Positions 17,974-25,650 of a stretch of DNA of 64,000 nt are shown here, piece by piece. Position 1 is the stretch's first letter. Each line of letters opens with the position of its first letter. The stretch is from an uncultured Bacteroidales bacterium (lineage in GTDB: Bacteria > Bacteroidota > Bacteroidia > Bacteroidales > Bacteroidaceae). The translations under genes and the position numbers were made by a program. The DNA lies in assembly GCA_902788315.1 (NCBI GenBank), contig CADAJS010000009.1:1-64000 (forward strand), in the 5' to 3' direction. Below the pieces are notes generated by a model. It was not told where the DNA came from. It did not search any database and saw nothing but the letters and a program-made list of their open reading frames with translations.

Positions 17974-18058
17974 ACCTCACCGTCCGGAGGAACGTGCTTC
18001 GGGAGCCGATGGAACGTGTTCCGTAGCCCGATGGAACACTCTCCTCCGAGGGGTGAGG
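17974..18058. repeat. Palindrome-bounded repeat element
   Basis: The ends CCTCACC...CGGAGGA (17975-17991) and TCCTCCGAGGGGTGAGG (18042-18058) are inverted copies. Between them are two and a half 22-bp direct repeats starting GGAACGTG at 17989 and 18011, and GGAACACT at 18033. The element starts immediately after the stop codon of the dipeptidase gene (minus strand). The outer CCTCACC end is shared with the 56-bp repeats at 25448. Confidence 0.75.
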
Positions 18059-18059
18059 C

Positions 18060-19832
18060 CTATGGCGTCTGCACCTGCCGCATGACACGCATGAAATTTT
18101 CAGACCAAATGAGACGCAGGTCGGCCTCGGAGAAGTGTTCGCGCAGCAGGCGACGGGTCAGGTTGATCAGTTCCGATGCATCGGCCACGCCGGGCACACC
18201 GCCGTCGCCGTCAAAGTCGGTCCCGATGCCCACGTGTTCCACGCCCATCACATCGACCATGTGGCGCAGGTGGGCCACTGCGTCGAGGATGGAGGCTCCG
18301 CCGCCCAGGCGCAGGAAACCATCGTAGAACGTCACCTGGGCCACTCCGCCGCTGCGTGCCAGGGCGCGCATCTGGTCGTCGGTCAGATTGCGGGGATGGT
18401 CACAGAGCGCACGGGCGCTGCTGTGGCTGCATACGATGGGGCGGGCACTCACCTCCAGCGCATCGTAGAAGCTCTTCTCGCTGGCGTGGCTCAGATCGAC
18501 CATCATCCCGAGGCGGTTCATCTCGCCCACCACCTCGCGGCCGAAGTTGCTCAGCCCGCCATGCTCGCTGTTGCCGCGTGCCGAGTCGCACACGTCGTTG
18601 TCGCCATTATGGCACAGGGTCATATATACCACGCCGCGGCGGCGGAAGTGCTCTACGAGACCGAGGTCGTGTCCCACGGCATATCCGTTCTCGATGCCGA
18701 GCATGATGGCGCGTCGGCCTTCCCGTTTGAGACGGTAGAGGTCGTCGGGCGTGCGGGCCAGGCCCACGTATTCGGCGTTCCCCTCCACCATCTGCTCGAT
18801 CTGAGAGAGCAGGCGGTCGGCCGTAGCGGTGGCCTGGGCATGTGCCTCGGGCGTGCGCTCCCCCTGGGGCAGATAGGCCACCATGATGCTGGCGTCGAGC
18901 CCGCCCTCGGCCATCTTGTGCAGGTCCACGAGGACGCGGTCGCTGCGCCGGCGGAAGAGGGCTGCATTGTCGCCCTCCTGGAAGTGCATGGGGGTATCCT
19001 CATGGCTGTCGAGCGTCAGGATGCGGCGATGTACGTCGCGGGCCTCACGATAGTTCGCGGCCTCGGCTGTCAGCCAACGGAAGATGGGCAGCATGGTCTC
19101 GTCGCCTCGCAGGATGAAGCACTCGGGGTGCCACTGAACGCCCAGCAGGCTCTTATGCTCCGTGCTTTCCACCGCCTCGATGACTCCGTCCGGTGCCTGG
19201 GCACATACGCGGAAGCGGGGACCGACGGTGCGTACGGCCTGATGGTGGAACGAGTTCACGGGCAGCGACGCTACCCCCGACATGATGCGGGAGAGCAGGC
19301 TGTCGGGCACGATGTCCACGGTGTGGGAGGCATATTCGCGCGGCATCTCCTGGTCGTGCTTGATGAGGGGAGCTTCTTTATACTGGCTCCCCAGGTCCTG
19401 ATACACCTCGCCGCCCAGTGCGGCAACCAGCATCTGGATGCCGCGGCAGATGCCCAGCATCGGGATCTGTCGGTAGTAGGCCATGCGGATGAGACGCAGC
19501 TCGGCCTCATCGCGCTGCGGGCAGACGCCGTGGAGGCCGGGCACTGGCTCGGCTCCCGCGAAGAGCGGGTTGAGGTCGGCCCCGCCGCTGAGCACGATGC
19601 CGTCGAGGCGGTCGAGCAGGCTGTCGAGCATAGCCACATCGCCATACGGCGGGATGACCACGGGCACGCCGCCCGCACGCAGCACCGACGTGTAATATCC
19701 CTCGGCCAGCTCGCAACCTTTGGCGCCGAAGTTGCCCGTAATTCCAATGACGGGCCTGCGCTCCCCGGGCGAGGGAGGCGTGCCGAGGGCGGCGTCGAGG
19801 CGGGTTTCCCAGTCGAACGATGATGCTTTCAT
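18060..19832 (-). CDS. Fused class I amidotransferase / M19 membrane dipeptidase
   Basis: A 590-residue two-domain enzyme. Residues ~27-255 are a peptidase C26 (PuuD-like gamma-glutamyl-GABA hydrolase) domain with nucleophile Cys129 in LGICRGIQ and the His235/Glu237 pair in WHPE. Residues ~268-590 are an M19 renal-dipeptidase domain with the HxD metal motif (His277, Asp279), bridging Glu381 and metal ligands His449 and His470. No signal peptide is seen, so it is probably cytoplasmic. The pairing suggests stepwise breakdown of gamma-glutamyl compounds or dipeptides. Its ATG overlaps the stop of the AsnC regulator gene (ATGA, 4 nt), so the regulator may control amino-acid or peptide use. Both active sites look intact. 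Confidence 0.9.
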   Translation of the reverse strand: MKASSFDWETRLDAALGTPPSPGERRPVIGITGNFGAKGCELAEGYYTSVLRAGGVPVVIPPYGDVAMLDSLLDRLDGIVLSGGADLNPLFAGAEPVPGLHGVCPQRDEAELRLIRMAYYRQIPMLGICRGIQMLVAALGGEVYQDLGSQYKEAPLIKHDQEMPREYASHTVDIVPDSLLSRIMSGVASLPVNSFHHQAVRTVGPRFRVCAQAPDGVIEAVESTEHKSLLGVQWHPECFILRGDETMLPIFRWLTAEAANYREARDVHRRILTLDSHEDTPMHFQEGDNAALFRRRSDRVLVDLHKMAEGGLDASIMVAYLPQGERTPEAHAQATATADRLLSQIEQMVEGNAEYVGLARTPDDLYRLKREGRRAIMLGIENGYAVGHDLGLVEHFRRRGVVYMTLCHNGDNDVCDSARGNSEHGGLSNFGREVVGEMNRLGMMVDLSHASEKSFYDALEVSARPIVCSHSSARALCDHPRNLTDDQMRALARSGGVAQVTFYDGFLRLGGGASILDAVAHLRHMVDVMGVEHVGIGTDFDGDGGVPGVADASELINLTRRLLREHFSEADLRLIWSENFMRVMRQVQTP

Positions 19833-20326
19833 GCCTCGTCTAAACGTGAGGGGATGTGCTCCACGGCCTGTGCACCGATGGGCACTTCCTTCTTAATACT
19901 CTGGCGGAGCGAGATAAGGGTCTCGGTAGCCGTCACGCCGGGAATCTCCTGGAGGCGGTTGTTGAGGAGCTCCATCAAATGGGCATTGTCGCGGGCAAAC
20001 AGCTTGATGAGCATCGTGTACGGGCCCGTCGTGTAGTGGCACTCCACGATCTCGGGAATCTTCTCCAACTCGGACACCACATGCTTGTACATCGATCCGC
20101 GCTCGAGCGTGATACCTACGTAGGTACACGTGGCATAACCCAGGCTGACGGGATTCACATGATACCCCGACCCGACGATCACTCCCATGTCGATCAGGCG
20201 CTGCACACGCTGATGGATGGCTGCCCGACTCACTCCGCACTCTGCCGCTACGTCCTTGAACGGAATACGTGCGTTGCAGGAGATAATCTCGAGTATCTTT
20301 TTGTCAAGATTGTCTATCTTTTCCAT
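19829..20326 (-). CDS. Lrp/AsnC family transcriptional regulator
   Basis: 165-residue feast/famine regulator. Residues ~5-60 are the winged helix-turn-helix (LDKKILEIISCNARIPFKDVA, then VSRAAIHQRVQRL); residues ~65-150 are the RAM/AsnC ligand-binding domain. The start at 20326 gives the standard length and lies about 27 nt from a promoter -7 box. The gene overlaps the fused amidotransferase/dipeptidase gene by 4 nt, suggesting an amino-acid-responsive regulator cotranscribed with its metabolic partner. Effector unknown. Confidence 0.92.
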   Translation of the reverse strand: MEKIDNLDKKILEIISCNARIPFKDVAAECGVSRAAIHQRVQRLIDMGVIVGSGYHVNPVSLGYATCTYVGITLERGSMYKHVVSELEKIPEIVECHYTTGPYTMLIKLFARDNAHLMELLNNRLQEIPGVTATETLISLRQSIKKEVPIGAQAVEHIPSRLDEA

Positions 20327-20359
20327 GCCGAAACACATTTTATAGTTACTAATTGTCAG

Positions 20360-20367
20360 CAAAGATA
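20360..20367 (-). promoter_or_regulatory. Promoter -7 box of the asnC-like gene
   Basis: Minus-strand TATCTTTG fits TAnnTTTG, with an A/T-rich stretch upstream. No convincing TTTG at the -33 position, so only the -7 half is supported. Confidence 0.5.
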
Positions 20368-20518
20368 ATAAAAAAAATGTTTCGCATCGCATTTTATCGC
20401 GAAAAGTAGGCAAAAAGACTGGAGAATTTGTCCCGAAGAGCACTGTTTGTCGGCCAGAAGGGGCAAAAGCCACGCATCGGGATAACATAAATGTCCTCAC
20501 AGGGGGCATTACGCACAG

Positions 20519-20543
20519 AAGGCACCTCGAGGGGAGGTGCCTT
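20519..20543 (-). terminator. Hairpin after the FKBP gene cluster
   Basis: A perfect 10-bp stem, AAGGCACCTC (20519-20528) and GAGGTGCCTT (20534-20543), with a 5-nt loop. It lies 25 nt after the stop of the last FKBP gene. There is no T-run after it, so termination or 3'-end protection is likely but not certain. The rest of the 20327-20568 gap holds only the asnC-like promoter. Confidence 0.6.
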
Positions 20544-20568
20544 CCGGAATAGGATGCCTGTCATCGGC

Positions 20569-21462
20569 TTACTGGACGATTTCCAGCAGTTCGACCGTAA
20601 AGATGAGGCAGGAGAAGGGAGGTATCTTTCCCTGGTCCCTCTCAGCATAGGCCAGCTCCTGCGGTACATAGATTTCCCACTTGCTGCCCACGGGCATCAT
20701 CGTGAGTGCCTGTATCCATCCCTGGATGACCTGGTTCACGGCAAACGTAGCAGGGCGCTTGCGCTGGTAGCTGCTGTCGAAGACGGTTCCGTCCACGAGG
20801 CGGCCCTCATAGTGCACCGAGACCTTGTCCGTAGGCTTAGGAATGGCTCCCGTGCCCTTGCTGAGTACCTTGTACTGCAGACCGCTGGAGGTGACCACCA
20901 CGCCCTCCTTCATCGAGTTGGCTACGAGGAAGTCCTCGCCAGCCTTCTTGTTGGCGGCAAACTTGCGCTCGTTGTTCACTCGGGTGTAGTAGTCCAGCTG
21001 CTTCTTAATGAGCATCTGTGTGCTGTCCATGCTGATGGACCACGGCTCGCGGCTGATGCCACGGCGGAAGCCTTCGATGAAGAGTTCCTTGTTCAGCATG
21101 TCCACCGAGTCGTTCACCTGCTTGTTCGAGCTGGGCAAGATCTGCTCCTCGAGCTGCTTGCGTATCTCGATACCTGCCAGACGAGCCTTCTCGCGCATGT
21201 CCTTCTTGCTGAACTCGGACGTCTTGAAGCCCTTGAGGAAATCCTCGATGTAGGCGGTGTCCACGCCCAGACGCTGCACCAGATACTCGCGCAGGCCATG
21301 GGTGTTTGCACGACCATAGTAGTAGCTGAACGTGTCGATGTCCAGCACGTCGCCCTTCGCAGCGGCGGCGGCCGTCGGGGCCTGGGCCTTCTTCTTGCTC
21401 TCGGCATGCAGCCCGAGGCTGACCGAGAACAGGAGGATAAGGAGAATCCTGAGCGTCTTCAT
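20569..21462 (-). CDS. Exported FKBP-type peptidyl-prolyl isomerase
   Basis: 297-residue FkpA/MIP-like protein: signal peptide (MKTLRILLILLFSVSLGLHA), an alpha-helical dimerisation domain (~40-190) and a C-terminal FKBP domain (~205-297) with VHYEGRLVDGTVFDSSY and VIQGWIQAL. It would catalyse proline isomerisation and act as a chaperone in the periplasm. It is the third of three consecutive FKBP genes. The FKBP active-site residues Tyr, Asp and Phe (YEGRL, FDSS) are kept. It lies 6 bp after the preceding paralogue. Confidence 0.93.
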   Translation of the reverse strand: MKTLRILLILLFSVSLGLHAESKKKAQAPTAAAAAKGDVLDIDTFSYYYGRANTHGLREYLVQRLGVDTAYIEDFLKGFKTSEFSKKDMREKARLAGIEIRKQLEEQILPSSNKQVNDSVDMLNKELFIEGFRRGISREPWSISMDSTQMLIKKQLDYYTRVNNERKFAANKKAGEDFLVANSMKEGVVVTSSGLQYKVLSKGTGAIPKPTDKVSVHYEGRLVDGTVFDSSYQRKRPATFAVNQVIQGWIQALTMMPVGSKWEIYVPQELAYAERDQGKIPPFSCLIFTVELLEIVQ

Positions 21463-21468
21463 GCGGCG

Positions 21469-22338
21469 TTATTTCTCAATCTCGAGCAGGTCGATGGTGA
21501 AGATAAGGCACGAGAACGGCTTGATCTGGCCCATCTCACGGTCGGCGTAAGCCTGATCCTGCGGGATGTAAACCTTCCACTTGGAGCCTACGGGCATGTG
21601 GGTCAGTGCGTTGGTCCATCCGGGGATAACCATGTTGGCACGGAAGGTCGTGGGCTGATTGCGCTTGTAGCTGCTGTCGAAGATGGTGTCGTTGATGAGA
21701 CGGCCCTCATAGTGCACCTTCACACGGCTGGTGTCGGAGGGAATCTCGCCCTTACCCTCGGTCAGCACTTCATAATACACGCCGTTATCCAGAGCCTTGA
21801 TTCCTTCCTTCTTGGCGATGTTGGCCATGAATTCCTCACACTGCTTCTTGTTGTCGCCATAGACCTCTTCCATGTGGCGGGCCTTCACCTGCTGCATCTT
21901 GGTCTGTGCCACGGTCGAAGCTGAATCCACGGTCATCAGGCCGCCCTTGCCGGTAGTGCCGGCCACGAAGCCTGCCATGAAGTTGTCGAGGCTGATGGTC
22001 TTCGTGCTGTCGCTGCCGAAGAGGTCGTCATTGATGCTCTTCAGCATCTGCTGGCTCACCTGCTGGCCGATCTGCAGACCTGCATAGTAGGCGTTCTGCT
22101 TCTTGTCTTCGCCCGACTTTGCGCTCTCATTGAAGCCCTTGATGAAGGCGTCCATGTAGGCGGTGTCCACGCCCATGCGCATCGAGAGATAGTCCTTCAG
22201 ACCCTGCGACTGTGCCATACCGATAGCGTAGCTCAGGGTGTCAATGTCACTTGTCAGATTGGCCTTGGGAGTCCCGCTGGTGCAGGCGGCCATCATGCCA
22301 GCCACGAGGGCGGACAGGATAATACTTGTCTTTTTCAT
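21469..22338 (-). CDS. FKBP-type peptidyl-prolyl isomerase lipoprotein
   Basis: 289-residue paralogue of its neighbour with the same helical N-domain plus FKBP layout. It differs in carrying a lipobox (MMAAC, Cys19), so it should be membrane-anchored. The shared segments DTLSYAIGMA, DTAYMDAFIKGF and VHYEGRLINDTIFDSSY show the relation to both flanking genes. Probably an envelope folding factor. Confidence 0.93.
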   Translation of the reverse strand: MKKTSIILSALVAGMMAACTSGTPKANLTSDIDTLSYAIGMAQSQGLKDYLSMRMGVDTAYMDAFIKGFNESAKSGEDKKQNAYYAGLQIGQQVSQQMLKSINDDLFGSDSTKTISLDNFMAGFVAGTTGKGGLMTVDSASTVAQTKMQQVKARHMEEVYGDNKKQCEEFMANIAKKEGIKALDNGVYYEVLTEGKGEIPSDTSRVKVHYEGRLINDTIFDSSYKRNQPTTFRANMVIPGWTNALTHMPVGSKWKVYIPQDQAYADREMGQIKPFSCLIFTIDLLEIEK

Positions 22339-22357
22339 CTTCTTTTGTTATTTATGG

Positions 22358-22942
22358 TTATAAAACTTTTATCAGTTCCACATCGAACACGAGGGTGCTG
22401 TAGGGAGGAATGCTCGACCCCGCGCCACGCTCGCCATAGCCCAACAGGTAGGGGATGAAGAAGCGATACTTGGCGCCCTCTTTCATGAGCTGCACGCCCT
22501 CGGTCCATCCGGCGATAACCTGGTTCAGCCCGAAGTCGGCCGGCTCGCCACGCTGGTAGCTGCTGTCGAAGACCGAGCCGTCGAGCAGGCGTCCTTCGTA
22601 ATGGCAGCGCACGGTGTCCGTGGCCTTGGGGCTGCGACCGCTGCCCTCGCTGAGCACTTCGTATTGCAGGCCGCTCTTGGTCTGAGTCACCTCGGGGCGG
22701 CGTGCATTCTCTTCCAGGAACACTTTCCCTTCGGCAATGGCCTGCTGGGCCTGCTCCTTGGCTTGCTTTTCAAAATACTCGTTCAGCATCTGCTGAGCTT
22801 CGCGGCTCGACATTGCCGTGGGGTTGCCTTCGATGATGTCGCGGATGCTCTGCGAGAAGTCTTCGATGCTGAAGCCTTCGATATGCATGTTCTTTATCTG
22901 TTGCCCGATTCCCAGACCCAGTGCATAACTTATTTTATCCAT
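22358..22942 (-). CDS. FKBP-type peptidyl-prolyl isomerase, no export signal
   Basis: 194-residue version, first of the three FKBP genes. It begins directly with the dimerisation-domain motif MDKISYALGLGIGQQI and has no signal peptide, so it is likely cytoplasmic. The FKBP domain covers ~100-194 with CHYEGRLLDGSVFDSSY and VIAGWTEGVQLM. The order suggests duplication followed by diversion of two copies to the envelope. A divergent intergenic region separates it from the sirtuin gene. Confidence 0.92.
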   Translation of the reverse strand: MDKISYALGLGIGQQIKNMHIEGFSIEDFSQSIRDIIEGNPTAMSSREAQQMLNEYFEKQAKEQAQQAIAEGKVFLEENARRPEVTQTKSGLQYEVLSEGSGRSPKATDTVRCHYEGRLLDGSVFDSSYQRGEPADFGLNQVIAGWTEGVQLMKEGAKYRFFIPYLLGYGERGAGSSIPPYSTLVFDVELIKVL

Positions 22943-22971
22943 TCTTACAGTGCTTATTATGATTTGCAGCG

Positions 22972-22979
22972 CAAAATTA
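22972..22979 (-). promoter_or_regulatory. Promoter -7 box of the FKBP cluster
   Basis: Minus-strand TAATTTTG, 30 nt before the ATG at 22942. A TTTG at 23003-23006 lies a little too far (23 bp) to be an ideal -33 box. Confidence 0.5.
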
Positions 22980-23023
22980 CGACATTTTATTCATCTAAAG
23001 GACAAACGTACCGTTTTTTTTAG

Positions 23024-23031
23024 TATTTTTG
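23024..23031 (+). promoter_or_regulatory. Promoter -7 box of the sirtuin gene
   Basis: Plus-strand TATTTTTG, 25 nt before the ATG at 23057. With the box at 22972-22979 it makes a divergent promoter region about 110 bp long. Confidence 0.5.
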
Positions 23032-23056
23032 CAGATAATTCGATAAATTGTGGGTT

Positions 23057-23755
23057 ATGAAAGTAGTTGTACTGACGGGCGCCGGCATGAGCGCCGAGAG
23101 TGGAATCAGCACGTTTCGAGACAACGGAGGCCTCTGGGACCAATATAATGTGGAGGATGTGGCCACCCCCGAGGGATGGGCACGCAATCCACAGTTAGTG
23201 ACCGAATTCTACAACGAACGCCGCCGCCAGCTGATGGACGTGGAGCCCTGCCTGGGCCATCGGCTCGTGGCACGCCTGGAGGAGATGTTCGACGAGGTGA
23301 CGGTCATCACACAGAACGTGGACAACCTGCACGAACGCGCCGGCAGCAGCCGGGTCATCCATCTGCATGGAGAACTGATGAAGGTGACCAGCAGCTTCTC
23401 GCCCAACGATACGCGTTACATCCAGACACTGCCACCCGACCACCTGGAGGTTCACATGGGCGACACGGCAGCCGACGGCAGCCAGCTGAGGCCCTTCATC
23501 GTGTGGTTCGGCGAGCCGGTACCGCAAATCGAGACCGCCGTCACGCTCTGTGAGCAAGCAGACATCCTCATCGTCATCGGCACCAGCCTGAACGTATATC
23601 CCGCTGCCGGACTGACATACTACGTGCCCCAGGAATCACCCATCTACCTGATCGACCCCAAGCCAGTGCAGTGGAACAGCAGCCACCCCTTCCACCACAT
23701 CATGAAAGGTGCCTCGGAGGGCATGCAAGAGCTGATTGACACCCTTAAACTATAA
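23057..23755 (+). CDS. cobB: NAD-dependent deacylase, sirtuin (SIRT5-like)
   Basis: 232-residue Sir2 enzyme that removes acyl groups from lysine using NAD. It has GAGMSAESGISTFR (8-21), TQNVDNLHERAG and the catalytic His in HLHGEL. Tyr52 and Arg55 (FYNERR) match the SIRT5/CobB pair that recognises succinyl or malonyl groups, so desuccinylation is plausible. The usual four zinc-binding cysteines are absent: the small-domain region (KVTSSFSPNDTRY and following) has none. The ATG at 23057 is preferred over the upstream TTG because it starts the fold normally. First gene of a plus-strand run with the kinase and Fur genes. Confidence 0.93.
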   Translation: MKVVVLTGAGMSAESGISTFRDNGGLWDQYNVEDVATPEGWARNPQLVTEFYNERRRQLMDVEPCLGHRLVARLEEMFDEVTVITQNVDNLHERAGSSRVIHLHGELMKVTSSFSPNDTRYIQTLPPDHLEVHMGDTAADGSQLRPFIVWFGEPVPQIETAVTLCEQADILIVIGTSLNVYPAAGLTYYVPQESPIYLIDPKPVQWNSSHPFHHIMKGASEGMQELIDTLKL

Positions 23756-23780
23756 ACTATACACTATAAACTATACACTA
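23747..23780. repeat. Short tandem repeat between sirtuin and kinase genes
   Basis: AACTATA/ACACTATA units repeat across the stop codon of the sirtuin gene and the 33-bp spacer. Same style as the 9-bp repeats at other operon junctions. Confidence 0.65.
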
Positions 23781-23788
23781 AATCCCTC

Positions 23789-25447
23789 ATGGCAAGCGAA
23801 CTGAAACTACGATGCACGAATAACAAGAAGCGAATCAATCTGCCCTTCGGTGCTACCCTTCACGATGCCTACCGCCTCTCGGGGCTGGAACTCCCCTACC
23901 CGCCCGTGTGCGCGCGCGTTAATAATAAGGTAGAGGGGATGAACTATCGCTTCTATAACAACAAGGACGTAGAGTTCCTGACGCTGCAGAGCGACACGGG
24001 CATGCGCACCTACAGCCGCACACTCTTCTTCATCCTGGCCAAGGCGGTGGAAGACCTCTTCCCCGGCTCGCAGCTCATTATCGGCGCACCGGTGAGCCGA
24101 GGCTATTACTGCGACCTGCGCATCGGCCGCCCCATCGAGGCAGAGGACGTACACCGCATCAAGAGACGCATGGAGGAGATCATCCAGGCCGACATGCCCA
24201 TACGCTACATACAGTGTCCCATCGAGGAGGCCATCGAGCTGTTTCAGCAACACGGGATGACCAGCAAGGTGCAGCTCCTCGAGAGCCAGGACAACCTGTA
24301 CACAAACTACTACCAGCTGGGCGACACCATCGATTATTTCTATGGCTGTCTGCTCACGCGCACGAGCCAGATCAGCCTCTTCGACCTGATACACTTCTAC
24401 GACGGACTGCTCCTGCGCATCCCCAAGGAGAGCGACCCCACACAACTGGAGGAAATGGTGGAGCAGACGAAGATGCTCGACGTGATCCGCGAACACCATC
24501 GCTGGCAGGACATCCTGGGCGTACGCACGGTGGGCGAGCTGAACGCTGCCATCCTGGCCGGACACGCCACCGACCTCATCAATGTGAGCGAGGCACTGCA
24601 GGAGAAGAAACTCTCGAACATTGCCGACGAAATCGCCTCGCGCCAGGCACGCCTCGTGCTTATCGCCGGCCCCAGCAGCAGCGGAAAGACCACCACCGCC
24701 AAGCGACTGGCCACGCTGCTCATGGCCTGCGGACTGAGACCCCACACGCTGAGCACGGACGACTACTTCGTAAACCGTGTGGACACACCGAAGGACGAGA
24801 ACGGCGAATATGACTTCGAGTGTATCGAGGCAGTGGATACCGCCTTCTTCAACCAGCAGATGAATGCGCTGCTGCGGGGCGAGGAGGTGGAACTGCCACG
24901 CTACGACTTCCCCACCGGAGAGCGTGTCTTCGAGGGACGACGCCTGCGCATCGGAGCCGAGGACGTCATCATCCTGGAGGGCAACCACGCCCTGAACCCC
25001 ATCCTCACGCGTCAGATCCCCGACCATCAGAAATTCCGCATCTACGTCTCGGCGCTGACCACCGTCCAGCTGGACGACCACAACCACATCCCCACCGTGG
25101 ACATCCGACTGCTGCGCCGTATCATACGCGACTACAAGTACCGCGGATTCACGGCACTGGAGACCATCAAACGCTGCCCCAGCGTGAAGGCCGGCGAGGA
25201 AAAGTGGATATTCCCTTTCCAGGAGCAGGCCGACGCCACCTTTAACAGCGCACTGCTCTACGAGCTGGGAGTATTCCGCACACAGGTGCTTCCCATTCTG
25301 GAACAGGTGCCCGAACGCGTGCCGGAGTATGCCGAAGCCAAGCGCTTACGCAAGTTCCTCCACTACTTCCGTCCCGTGCCAGGCGACCAGGTGCCCCCCA
25401 CCAGCCTGCTACGCGAATTCGCGGGAGGCAGTTCGTTTAAGTATTGA
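23789..25447 (+). CDS. Nucleoside (uridine) kinase with TGS/ThrRS-like N-terminus
   Basis: 552-residue Bacteroidetes-type nucleoside kinase. Residues ~1-70 resemble a TGS domain and ~75-215 the editing-associated region of threonyl-tRNA synthetase (SRGYYCDLRIGRPIEAEDV). The kinase domain of the uridine kinase/phosphoribulokinase family runs from ~285, with the P-loop AGPSSSGKTTTAKRL, the STDDYFVNR motif and LEGNHALNP. It would phosphorylate uridine or cytidine for pyrimidine salvage; the role of the synthetase-like half is unknown. The stop codon is followed at once by a tandem 56-bp repeat array. Confidence 0.9.
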   Translation: MASELKLRCTNNKKRINLPFGATLHDAYRLSGLELPYPPVCARVNNKVEGMNYRFYNNKDVEFLTLQSDTGMRTYSRTLFFILAKAVEDLFPGSQLIIGAPVSRGYYCDLRIGRPIEAEDVHRIKRRMEEIIQADMPIRYIQCPIEEAIELFQQHGMTSKVQLLESQDNLYTNYYQLGDTIDYFYGCLLTRTSQISLFDLIHFYDGLLLRIPKESDPTQLEEMVEQTKMLDVIREHHRWQDILGVRTVGELNAAILAGHATDLINVSEALQEKKLSNIADEIASRQARLVLIAGPSSSGKTTTAKRLATLLMACGLRPHTLSTDDYFVNRVDTPKDENGEYDFECIEAVDTAFFNQQMNALLRGEEVELPRYDFPTGERVFEGRRLRIGAEDVIILEGNHALNPILTRQIPDHQKFRIYVSALTTVQLDDHNHIPTVDIRLLRRIIRDYKYRGFTALETIKRCPSVKAGEEKWIFPFQEQADATFNSALLYELGVFRTQVLPILEQVPERVPEYAEAKRLRKFLHYFRPVPGDQVPPTSLLREFAGGSSFKY

Positions 25448-25635
25448 AGCCTCACCCCCGACCCCTCTCCGGGGAGAGGGGAGAAGAAAGACTCAGCACC
25501 GGAAGCCTCACCCCCGACCCCTCTCCGGGGAGAGGGGAGAAGAAAGACTCACCCCCAAAAGCCTCACCCCCGGCCCCTCTCCGAGGAGAGGGGAGAAGAA
25601 AGGCTCAGCACCGGAAGCCTCACCGAGGAGAAGAT
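25448..25635. repeat. Tandem array of 56-bp palindromic repeats
   Basis: Units begin GCCTCACCCCCG at about 25449, 25505, 25561 and (truncated) 25617, an exact 56-bp period. Each full unit holds a palindrome, CCCCTCTCC-nn-GGAGAGGGG, followed by GAGAAGAAAG. The fourth unit has lost the palindrome. The array starts immediately after the kinase stop codon. An inverted copy lies in the next gene at 25681-25734. Confidence 0.92.
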
Positions 25636-25650
25636 AAAATAAAAGATAGA

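Noticed and set aside
17930..18088. Upstream extension of the glutaminyl cyclase
   Set aside because: It runs through the 17974-18058 repeat and is rich in Arg and Ser, and it would bury the lipobox.
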